Source of the DNA: Trichinella spiralis
Lineage: Eukaryota > Nematoda > Enoplea > Trichinellida > Trichinellidae
Reading direction: 5' to 3'
Length of the DNA stretch: 64,000 bases
NCBI GenBank assembly: GCA_000181795.3
Contig: CM012954.1
Location: 7,177,238-7,241,237, forward strand
Under the pieces are notes generated by a model. It had not been told where the DNA came from and ran no database searches. It saw nothing but the letters and a program-made list of their open reading frames with translations. Of the stretch, positions 25,309-36,179 are shown piece after piece. The translations under genes and the position numbers were made by a program. Position 1 is the stretch's first letter. The number at the start of each line of letters is the position of its first letter.

Positions 25309-28300
25309 TGTGACGAGTTAATGCGTAGTCATAGACTTTTCAGTGACTGCTTTGTAAACTATGTGTAGTTGTAGTGTATTGTTAATCGAGAACGTGGGAG
25401 CATTTTTCATGAATCACAAGGAACAATGAGAGTTTAAACTGTTCATAAATATGATTTAATATTGTTTGGAAATTCGGTGTTGCCCGATGCTGACTTTTGT
25501 AATGGGAAGAAAATGAAATTGGTTTGTTTATGCGTAAAAATACAAAAGAAGAGAAAGATTGCTGCTTGGTAGAGAAGATTCATTTACGCTGAAGTTCATT
25601 GTGAAGATAAAATATTTTCACAACACTTGAAATATGTTGGTGCAATGATGACAAATTGAAAACTTGAATAGTTTTCTAAATTTAAATTACAAGCCGAAAA
25701 AGCCAATTTCTGAAAGTAAAATGAAAAATCGGTTCGTTTCACCTGTGGGAAGGAAACGATATCAATCATAATGAAGAAAGCTGACAAAACCAGTGTTTTA
25801 ACTTTCTAAATATGGCACTTGTATGAAATCATTTTCCTGCATTTACTAAAATTATTGACATTTTTTTCGTCCAGTAATTCTAGTTTCTTTAGTGTAGTTT
25901 TTTCTTACATGTCATAAACAATGCTACTGCTGCTACACTTGTGGAAGCGAACAATGCTTTCTTTATTGGTCGGTCGGTCGGAGGCGGTTTGAGGTTTAAA
26001 TCGAAACGGAGCAACTTTATTTTTTCCTTAAAATTGTTTAAAATTTAAAATAATATTTTGTCACGGATCCAAAATATACGAATGATGGTCGATTGATTTG
26101 CTTATAAATTATTGTTATTTTTTGCTTTTCTATTCAAATAACTCTTGGCAAAATAGTTGATTTGAATTATCTATATCTCGACTCTTGGAAGAAGGAAATG
26201 TCACTTCTAAATATCAATTTTAATCGTTTATCAGTATTTCACTCAATTATTAATTGAAATGCAGATTGATTTCCAATACATATTTTCTTTTCTACGGTTT
26301 GCTCATCTTTTGGTTCTCTTAGTTGAGATTTTTTCAAAAAAAAACAAAACGATGTTGTAAATGTTGTGGTCTTTTCTCCCATTGGAAAAGCAGAAATGAA
26401 TTATTATGATCAGCCAAAAAATAATACTGCTTTTATTGTGGAAATGTAGTTTGGTGTTGAACAATTTGTTTGTCGAATGTTAAGTTTTGGCACAGCGTGC
26501 AAAGCAGTCTGGCTAGCGAGTGGCATGCATGCAGCACGCATGTCTGTGAAGAGAATGTATGGAATAATATTATTATGCTCATCATTTCTCTGAAGACTTC
26601 TCCGTTTTCTGATTTTTGCAAAGTATTGCAGAAAGAAACTGGGTCAACAGCTGTTCACGTGACGCTTCTTTCGTTCACGTGATATGCACGCTTTTAGCAG
26701 TAGTTGTCTGGTGAAATTGTTCGAACATTTTTATACGGTTTTTGCGCCTCCTACATTTGTCCAAAACCGCTCGCAGAAGCGTTCGGCGGAAATGAAAATT
26801 GTCACCATCATCTCAACGTATATATCATTTATATATTGAAATGGCAATATTTTATTTAAATAGTTTATTTTGTAATTTAACATAAAGTTTGATGAATTTC
26901 CTTTTCAATATTGTACATTGTCATTTTGAACGAACATTGTTGCCCTTTGATTGATTGATCTAGTCGAAGGGAGAAGTTGAAAAATTTACCAGCACAGTTC
27001 AATCATGAATGTAAAATTACTGCCAGCCTGCTTTTTCAAATAAAGCAACATTTCTCTGCTGAATCAATTTCGATTAGCCAATTTTGACCGTCGTCGCGTC
27101 ATTTGAACTGAACATTTTCCCCACAATTCCATACTATCACTGACATTGTCACTGTCACTGACCGGCATTTTATTATTCAAAATGAAATGAAGAGAAACAA
27201 AAGCAGAGTTCAATGTACTTTGCACATGTGTAACTCATGTTGGATCGTTTGATAATTGTTTTTTGTTTGTTTGTTTTCCAAATTTCATCACTCAATTATT
27301 GCTTAGCATTGGACAATCTTTATTAGTCAGATCGGTTGATTTTGATTTTAAGTGGTATTTTTGATTAGTTCATTTGAAAATCCCAAACTCTACCAGGATT
27401 TATTTTTCATTTATTTACTGTACATTTTAAATTTGATTTTCAAGTTGAAATTCAACGATTCATTGATTCAAAATCTTTGGTGTAGTATTCATAATTGAAA
27501 ATCTTGTTTTTTTTCAAAATAATATATTGATCCTAAAGAATATAATAATCAATACTAAAATAATTATTTCTGCAAGCTGTATTCTTTTTTTTCTGTTGAT
27601 TTCGAGTGATAATGTTTAACAATTGTTTCGAAGTTTTCAAACAAAATGATCAAATGCGATCATTTCATCGTTCATATTTCCATTAATTCTATTGTTCAAT
27701 TGTATCCAGTTGAAAATATTTCTCGTATTTTTTTCGTTGAAATTCAAACTTACTGTTCTACAATTATTGTTTGAACTGCTTTGTTTGCCAACCAATCCAC
27801 TTGTTTTGTGCACGTGAAATGCATGTGCTGTGTTCATTATTTCAAGTTTTCCATTTTTCCTGAAGCATGTTTAATTCTTGGTGCGATGAAGAAAATCGCA
27901 ATTGGATAAGCTTATTCAGTGTGTGTTCAATTTTCATTAGTGAAATCATTAATGACAATATCGATTTGTTCAGTCGGGCTCTGAGAAGATGTATATTTTT
28001 CTTTTCTTTTTTCAAAGATTCCCATGCTCAAATAGAAAGCGACGAAATTGAGCTCAGCTTTAGTTGTTGTTTACGTCGTCGACTGTATATCGTCATTGCA
28101 TATATGTATATAGTTCATTTATACTATAATGGTAGTTTTAATTAAAAATAAATGTTTACTGTTTATTAAGGCTTGATTTGAATTATCTTGACGTTGACAA
28201 TAGAATTCATTTAATCAAAATACAATAAATGGTGAGCATGAATGGAAAGTAGCTGAAAAATATTTAAAAAACTAGCAAAAGAATATTATTCGAACAGTTT

Positions 28301-31191
28301 ATTGTTAACATGGAAACAAACGTTGGAATTGATTAGATTCTTAATTTAGATTTCAAGCACGTTTTTCAGGCTGATGTTTATCTATAGACGGCGTTCAAGT
28401 AGGCTTTTGCTACTCATTTGAGGTGAAATCAATAATGCATTTGATCAATCTGCAGTTAACCGTCCAATCAATAGAAGCTCAAATTAGCGGATTAGTTACT
28501 GAAATAATTTTTTGCATCAAATTTCTAAGCTATTTGTAAATATAACTTGTTGTTGTTGTTGTTGAGTGGAGTTGGGAAATCGACACTTGTTGTCGTATTA
28601 TATGTTGTAATTTTATAATTATTCAAATTTTATTTTCATATTAACAGTGATATCACTATGGGACAAATTTATTTTCCACAAGAAAATTATCAATTTCTTT
28701 TTGCAAAATAAACATCCTACTGCATTTTATTTCATTTATCAATACCATTTTGTATTTTAAATTCATCTTCGTATTTTATACTTTGATTTATCCATATTTT
28801 TTTTGCGAAGTTGCTTTTTTACAAATTATTAAATGGTACATGTTGTCGAAAATTTGTCACAGGTGATTGTTATATCAAGCAGTTTTTTATTCTTCTACAA
28901 AAATTATCTGACATGATCTTAATTTTGAGATTGATTTCTTTCTTTTTTGGAAGTTGTTGTTGTGGTGATGAGAAAGTGCAAGTTTGGCTGTATTATTTTC
29001 AATATTTATTTTGTTATTTGCTTGTTTAGAAATGCTTGAAAGTGAAATTTCTTCAAATAATTTGTTGAAATTCGTACGACGATTATTATGTATATTTTCT
29101 ACTGATAAGAATGTCTGCCGTGCATGGCTGTGTTAGCTCTTTAATTTCAATTACTTCCTTCTTATTATTCACTATCATAGTCTATATAATCTTCCTTCTG
29201 GCAAATTTAATTGTGCCTAGATTTTGAAGAAAGTATTGCTAGGTTTTTTGCTGATGCTGGTGATTTCAGTTCTTCATTTTGATGTGATGATTCTTGAAAT
29301 TGGGCTTTTGCAAGTTTTACTGGAAAATAGCAACAGCTGACACAATCGTTGACTCTATTTATTTATCAGAAAAACTTCAATTATCATTATTATTATTATC
29401 ATTGTTGAATTTCTTTGAAAATGAAAAGAAATTTTTTTCTGAAATTAACAACAAGAAAATGAATTTCAATTCAATATAAAATGCACATTCAACGGAATGC
29501 AAATTAGCATTACGAGTTTTACAAATAATTTATTGAATTCATTACGTTGGACTGTTTCGATTATTATCTTTCTTTTTGTTGATGATGAATGCATATTTTG
29601 TTTTTTCATGCTTTGAAATTTCAAGCGGATTGAAATCATTGAAAGAAAAGCTATGAATATTTTTTTCAACTGCATTCAATTAGACAAACCATCTCAAAGC
29701 CAGATTCACTTGTGAATAATGAGCAATTCCGCGATGTGAAGATTGAATATGTGAAAGGGAGATTTGAAGTATAAAAATGCATTAACATTAAAATAGTGGA
29801 TAAATTATCAATATTATGTGCAGTTCAGTTTAAGTTTCAACGACATTTTACGTGCTTTGCAATTTTTCATATTTTTTTTATTTTCATTTTTTCACGTTTT
29901 TATCAAAAATAATGAGGGTGTTGCCAAATTTATGTTTAATACTGTACCCTGCAGATTGCATGTGATGCAATAAAAAACAACAATAATTATAATAGAAAAA
30001 TGAAGTTTGTCAAACACATTTCCTACCTGAATTGAATCTTCAACAGCAGCAGTAATGTAGCTATGTTCCGTATGATTAATCACTGTATTGTAGTATTTTT
30101 ACAGATGAAACTGTTTAACGTGACAATGAGAAAGGGTGATTAATTAATTCGTGAACTGCATTTTGGAAATCATTAAAGTAAGATAGTATCCAAAAAATGA
30201 TATCTTCATCAAAAGCACTTATCGATCACACCTGGATGTTATTCTTTTTAAAAGCAATCGGTGTGTCGTGAAAACGTCAGAAGGAATATGAGCCACAGTA
30301 AACAGGAGATTTTCTCCACATTTTTCTAAGCTGAGACTTTGAAAAACAACAAAATTAAAGAAAAAAAATATTCAAAGCTACTTTTCTTAAGCCGAAAAAT
30401 GGAAATTCTCAACGCTGCCAGTGATTGTCAGTAGCTTTCTGCCGAAGCAGCTGTTTTCACCACCTGCTGCTTCTTGTTTCGTAAGCTTCATAAGCAACAA
30501 TTTCAAGTTCTTTGTTTTTTTTCTCATATATTCATTTTATTTTAATAACTTCGTCTTTTCCACTATTTTTCACATATTTGATAAATTTTCCTTTCATCTT
30601 TTAAACTTTTTCACTTGTAACAAAAGAAACCCAATATAAAGTGAGGGAAGTCTTTTTTATACGATGCTGATTGTACAAAAAATTTTTCGCTTTGTTACGT
30701 AAACAATGCAAATAATGTTAATTGAAAAGATTTTAACCAATAATATTAATTACGATTATTTACATGTAATGATTTTGTCGATGCTTTTTCCATATTTAAT
30801 AGCAACCTTTGTTGAGCAAATGAATTTTGATGTGGCGATAATCAGTTTGATGAAAAAAACAACTACAATATTATTTGTTTTTGAAATTTAGCCACAAAGT
30901 TGGAAACGAACAATCTGCAAGCTGTTTCACTTTTATGTGAAGGCATTTTTTTCACAGTTATTATTAAACATGCTCCACCTAATGCAAAAAACATTACGAT
31001 TTAACTTCTTTATTTCAAATTGCTTTTTCAAAATAAATATAAACTAATTTGAGCTAGCATACAAAGTTTACACTTTATATTTTCCACCATTTTTAAAATA
31101 TGATATTTGAACTTGATTGTATTTAATTTTATCGTAATGCGATGTAAATGTTATTTTTGAGATTAATTATTTATGTTTCTTTAACAGGTAA

Positions 31192-33920
31192 ATGGCCAAT
31201 AAATCAGAGAAATTTACAACAGCTATTTATAAGGTATTTGATTTTCAGAAATTTATAATTTCTTTTTTCTTTCTTACATTTTTACACTGAGCTTTATATT
31301 TTTCTGTAAAATGGTATTTCAGTATTTTTTTGTCCAGTCAATATTATTTTGAATGTTTTTAATTTTAGAATTCTCCACTTCATAAAGTTCTTCTTGAATT
31401 TCAAGAAGAGATTCCTGGATTTTCATTTGACGCTGATGTTATTACTTATGAAGATCTACATCCTCAGTTAAACCGTGAAATTAAATCTACTTCATCAGAT
31501 GCTGGTCAAAATGCAGTTGGAAAATTGTCTGTTAAAAGTTTTTGGAAACATTCATTTACAAGCACGGTAAACTGTTTGCTTATCGAATTATATTTGATAT
31601 TGAAATCAGTTATTTTTTAGGATTTGAAATTTATAGCTGATTTAATTCATCTTTCAAAACAATCTGGATTGTTAGAAGATGCTGATATGGCGTGTTTGAA
31701 TGTAGTATTGGATGATTTTGGATGTGAAGTGAAGCAAGAGAAATTTTTCCATATTTTCAAGTTATTGTGTTTAGCTTTGATATTCAGGTTAATTTCTCAA
31801 AAAAATATTTTCAGGAAGAATTCATTTCTATTTATCACTGTATTCCTTGCTATACTTCTTTTATTGGACATGAACAGTTTATCTTTTGTAATTATCACCG
31901 TAATTTTTACAATATTGTCAGCAGCAACTTTGGCGATTCAAGTGATAGAATGGCGCCGAATGCAATACTGGAAGAAGTGCATCAACACGGCAAATTTATT
32001 TATATCTGCCAACAAGTCTCTGGATATGAAATTGAAGAATAGTGTAAAAGCTATTCGAGAATGGGAAATTGTCAACTTGAGATTTAATAAGTACGATGAT
32101 GTTTTATTGCTTTCACGAGAAAGAAAAGTACAATTGCTTGTTTTCTTTAATTTTAGAAAATTTTCTCCAAATATGCTAGATTGTGATATGGGTTTTACTT
32201 GTTATAATCCGTTGCGAAAGTGCATATTGGAAACTTGCACTCTACTAACCGAAACTTTCAGCAGTATTTTGAAAAAATCTCTATTGGAGTATGCAATTGT
32301 TATAAGCTGTAGGTTAATTGCATGCAAATATATTCTGATTAATTTTCAGAGAGAATGAACAAGTTGAATTTAGCGAAGTTTTCAAACTTGCTCTGCGAAG
32401 CTTCACGTCAAATACAACACAAAATGAAGATATGACAAGTATGGGAAGTGTTGAAAATGGCGACATTCCTTTGCAATGTTTGAAAGTAAGTTGTATCATG
32501 ACTTTTTGTAACATTTTATGGGAGAATCCAATAGTGAGAGCTTAATTTAAGTTAATTTTGTTTTGTTTCGTCAGTTTTTGAACGTCCATTGCTTTATGTG
32601 ACACTAATGATAAATAATAGAGTAAAATGAAACGTATAAGGTTCAATATGAAATATTTTACTTATTTTTGTTTTTGTATTTTAATTTTTTTATGAATGCT
32701 GTGCAACGATGAAATTGATACGATCGAGAATTTTGCGCGTTGCAATTTTGCAATGTTGTACGCATTCTTGGAAATATCTGCAAGCGTTCGTTGGTGCGGC
32801 GGAGATGAGCTCGAAATTATCGAAGCGTTTGCATGGATGTGTTGATGCGGTGACGGCGTTGAATGACCATTTCGCGTCGTTTTGCAAACAGCCTTTGTCG
32901 GTGAAGAGCGAATCAACCAATTTAGATGGTCTGCTATTCAAGAACAGTTTGCGAACACTTTGCACACACGCATTCTGTTTGGCTGAGAGGTTTTCTTTTC
33001 TTCATTTTATTCATATCTCATCACAACTTTATTTTTTTTTCATTCTAAGATGTGCAGCTTTTGTTGAAAAGTTTGCCAACGATGAATCGTCTGTACAATT
33101 GGAACTGATGAAAGAGAAATTTGACGAATTTTCTGAAATTGTTCACGACGCATTGCAATGTATCGCAAGGTGCCTTGACAACGCTGCCGACGTGTTTCAA
33201 GAATGTCGATTGTCATCAAATGAATCTCCACTTTTAGGTGAAATTATAATATGTAATTATTGTTCATTTGAAATATTATCCATTTCAATTTGTAGATCCT
33301 TTTGTTTCTTTGGAATCTGAAAACTCTTCAACTGAAAACATGAAATTAATTTTACCGGAATTCGAAAATCGCATTGTTGATCAGGTTTGTTTTAGAGTTT
33401 TACTTTTTTGTTGTTATTTTAATATTTTTCGAATAAAATCTGCTCATAGATTATTATTCTTTTTTGTTTGCTTCATTGATGAGTGTGATTTGTAGTTTGC
33501 TGTAACAATTGAACCAAGCATTGATTGTTTCAGGTTTTTCAAGCTGATACTGGTGAAGAGAACTGTAATTTGTCTTCTGAATGTACAACTGCTGAACAGC
33601 AGAAATTTGATGATGACCAAGATCGAGCAAAGTTGCAGCGTCACTTGCTGGGTGAGTTGAAGGTGGTTTTGCAAGGCGTGGAAAAGAGATGGCGTGTACG
33701 AGAACAACGAGCTTTGGGTAGTAATTCAGCTGCTGCTGCAGCACGGGACGGCGGCAGCAGCAGCAGCAGCGGCAACTTGGGCAATGATGTCGAAAATGAG
33801 AAGAAATTAATTAATGAAACCACCAACAGTGGCAATTTGTGGACTACCCCTGCACGCAGCGAATTTGCAGCCCAGTTGGACAAATTGTTGAGCCATCACA
33901 TTTCAGAAACGAAGCAGTAG
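31192..33920 (+). CDS. VEZT: Vezatin-like membrane protein (one junction unresolved)
   Basis: Vezatin is a two-pass protein of cell junctions that links cadherin-catenin and myosin VIIA. The match rests on layout: an NSPLHKVLLEF opening; two close hydrophobic segments (FLFITVFLAILLLL and FVIITVIFTILSAATLAIQ) followed by a basic helix; a helical middle; and a C-terminal LLGELKVVLQGVEKRWRVRE block like the vertebrate ELKSVLG region. Exons: 31192-31233, 31369-31566, 31621-32090, 32157-32312, 32350-32485, about 32709-32989, 33050-33237, 33296-33384 and 33534-33920. All joins keep frame except 32485 to about 32729, where the only AG after the pyrimidine tract leaves the next exon out of frame. The start ATG follows a tttaacag acceptor, so a leader exon or trans-splicing is likely. 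Alternative: an unrelated two-pass protein. Confidence 0.62.
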
Positions 33921-34226
33921 AACAAAGCAAGAACAAAAAGAACTATCATATATTCTCAAGTAAAGTAAGCAAGTTTTTATTTTGTTTTCATTTTGAAACC
34001 ATCAGTTTGATAATGAAATGATTTTTAATATTTGTTATGCATGAAAATGTGAGGGGATTTTTTTTCGTGCTTTTATACAGCTTTTTCCAATGTGTGAATA
34101 TGTGGTGTTATGGTGTGCTGTTAATTTGCAATTGAGAGTAGTAACAGAATGGATAACTAGAATACGCTTAGGGGAAAAGAAAACCAGTGAGATTTTGAAA
34201 TAACCCATTTCCAATCGCCAAACAAA
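33921..34226. other. Convergent spacer, vezatin-like / 34.2 kb gene
   Basis: A 306 nt AT-rich gap holding both 3' untranslated regions. No gene is visible. Confidence 0.6.
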
Positions 34227-35640
34227 TCAAACAATTTGCCAGCCGATGTTAGCCGCGTAAACGCTACTCCAACGAATGCGGTAAGGTACACATCGGGTAT
34301 GCATTCGGCGTAGTAGTGTCATTTCTTTGTAAGCATCTTTGGGTAGATGATTGACGGCCCAACCGTGCAGACCTTTTCCTAGCACTGAATAGCAGAAAAT
34401 TGTTTCCACTTGGTTTGCCGTTTGGCGAGTCAAATAGCTGGTGCAAGCGTACAGTAATGCCGTTGCCGCTTGTTCATTTTCCGCATACATGCAGAGAATT
34501 TTTTCGGGCATGAACATCAGATAGCCTTGCAAATTATGCGCGGAGCTTTTGTTGTGATGACAGACCAAAAATTGCACATCCAACGCATCGTGCAAGTATT
34601 TCACGTATTCCATGCGAACAGCACTGCTCACTTTGTAATCGTATTGTTGCAACGCGTTCAGCATTTCCGGATCGTGAAAATCCAACGACAGAATTGTGTG
34701 ATCACTGTCTACCGACTGTTGGATGTTTTTCTTCAAAGCGACATGCATGGCTTTGATGTTCGTGTTAAGCTGTACGAATTGGCAGCTTTCACTGACGACG
34801 AAACCAAGTCGATCCCGGAACAGTTGCATTTGTTCACTATTTTTCGGTATGTCTACGGTAACGTTGCAGGCTTGGTCGAAGTTCACGATGCCGAACATCT
34901 TTTCGGTCAGCATGTTGAACATGAACTGGTGAATAAGAGCATCGGGCTTCGACTGGTGCAATTTGGAAAAATTTCCATCGAATCCAACGGGCGGCTTGTG
35001 GTTCGTTTTGGCCACGGTCAACCAACCGCCATGCGTCTCAGCCATGACCACACGCACGTGACGATCTTGCAAATCCGGCTCTGATTGGCAAAAGCACAGG
35101 TAGCCAGTCTCATCGCTGAGACGAACCATGGCTGCTGCACCGCACGGTTTGCCGTCTTGGGCATCTTCGGCAATGACCGTTCGAACACGATCCGTTTGGA
35201 ACAATGGATTCGTGACTTCCAGTACAGGCACTGGCACGTCTTCGTCACGACGGACATTGTTGCGCAGGAACCAGTCAATATCTTGCCAATTGAACGCAGC
35301 TTTGTGTTGTGGAATATGCGCAATTACTTGCAACGGCATGGTCTTTTTGTCTGCCTTTATCCCTGCAATGGTAGATATAAAATGTGCTATTTATTGTCGA
35401 TACAGACAGAAGATCTCAGTGCAGAAAACAGATTTTTTTTACTTTATTATTGGAAATTATCATCATTTATTTTTGTGGTTTTTTTGGTTTGTGGGTTTTC
35501 GAATATAATTTTCCATACTTACATTGTGTTTCGAGATATGATTGTGGTTGATCGTTTGTGTACAAGTAGATTGGTGTTTTGATCAGTTCGCCCAAGCATG
35601 GCGACAAGTCCTGAACAAAACTCGCAACTGACATGGTCAT
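34227..35640 (-). CDS. Unassigned 417-residue protein, possibly GNAT-acetyltransferase-like
   Basis: I do not recognise this protein with certainty. Two exons (35640-35523 and 35362-34227) join in frame through a GT-AG intron. The codon split across the junction becomes Trp, and the join adds 47 residues to the frame that would otherwise start at MPLQVIAH. The sequence is GC-richer than its surroundings and plainly coding. It has no signal peptide or membrane span. Blocks such as PVLEVTNPLFQTDRVRTVIAED, AAMVRLSDETGYL and VRVVMAETHGGWL alternate strands and helices. The C-terminal half ends in RIRWSSVYAANIGWQIV. This two-lobed pattern reminds me of the nematode-expanded YitH/GNAT-like proteins, but I see no clear acetyl-CoA motif, so that is a guess. 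The start may be the ATG at 35640 or the one six bases on. Confidence 0.8.
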
Positions 35641-35798
35641 CTTGGAAGCGACGGATTTGATGACTTTGTTGAATTTACAATAGCAACAACACGAGATGCA
35701 GAAGCAGATCTTCGAACAGTGAGAAAAATGAACCAGGCGAGGGGGAAGAAACCTGAGGACTGAGTAACGGTTCAAATTAAGCAGAAAGTGTCTCTGTG

Positions 35799-35913
35799 TG
35801 AGAGGGAGAGAGAGAGAGATAGAGAAATTAAAAGATGTGGTGTCGAATGACAAGAGCAATAGCAGTCGAATGAACCAAGGGAAAAAGAACGAGAGCGAGA
35901 GAGAGAGAGAGAG
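35799..35913. repeat. GAGA tracts upstream of the 34.2-35.6 kb gene
   Basis: Two GAGAGA tracts (about 35799-35821 and 35890-35913) in the presumed 5' region. They are simple repeats; GAGA-factor-like binding is only a possibility. Confidence 0.6.
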
Positions 35914-36169
35914 AGTTGAAGAAAACAAGCGGTCAAATGATGCCAAATGAAGTAGAAGAGCTGCTTTGCACAACTAACTGGCGCGTAAAAATTGTGGAAG
36001 CGTTGGCGTTGGAGAAATCGGTTAGAAGATCAGACACTTTCTGACGTGTGCTGATTTGGCCCACTCCATAGGCGACCGCCGTGCAGCGCCACTGTTGACA
36101 AACAACGCTATACGTACATGGAAAGTTCTCTTAGCAGGCAGATGGGAAATTGGTCAAAATTGGCCAGAA

Positions 36170-36179
36170 GGCGGGAAAC
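36170..36179. promoter_or_regulatory. E2F-like site
   Basis: GGCGGGAAAC matches the E2F/DP consensus (TTTCCCGCC read on the other strand). It sits in the GC-rich region about 530 nt upstream of the start at 35640. Confidence 0.35.

Larger units (their letters stand above)
23720..31191. other. 7.5 kb spacer, WNK / vezatin-like divergent pair
   Basis: The first 500 nt next to WNK (to about 24240) is GC-richer and probably holds its 5' untranslated region and promoter. The rest is AT-rich with short, low-complexity frames. A 25970-25990 GGTC repeat and two copies of a GATGAGTCAGT site (24761 and 25298) are the only features I pick out. I see no further gene, though non-coding RNA cannot be excluded. 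Confidence 0.5.

Noticed and set aside
25966-25985. GGTCGGTCGGTCGG short tandem repeat
   Set aside because: Only three to four units; a minor simple repeat, not a CRISPR or satellite array.
31785-31815. A 27-nt GT-AG interval in the vezatin-like transmembrane exon
   Set aside because: Too short for an intron, and the frame is open through it; treated as coding.
32709-32820. Alternative frame NFARCNFAMLYAFLEIS in the vezatin-like gene
   Set aside because: It follows the expected splice phase but ends in TGA after 38 codons, while the other frame continues into the well-supported downstream exons.
34470-35084. Long plus-strand open frame (204 codons)
   Set aside because: It is the antisense shadow of the unassigned minus-strand gene, whose frame is longer and is supported by an in-frame spliced upstream exon.
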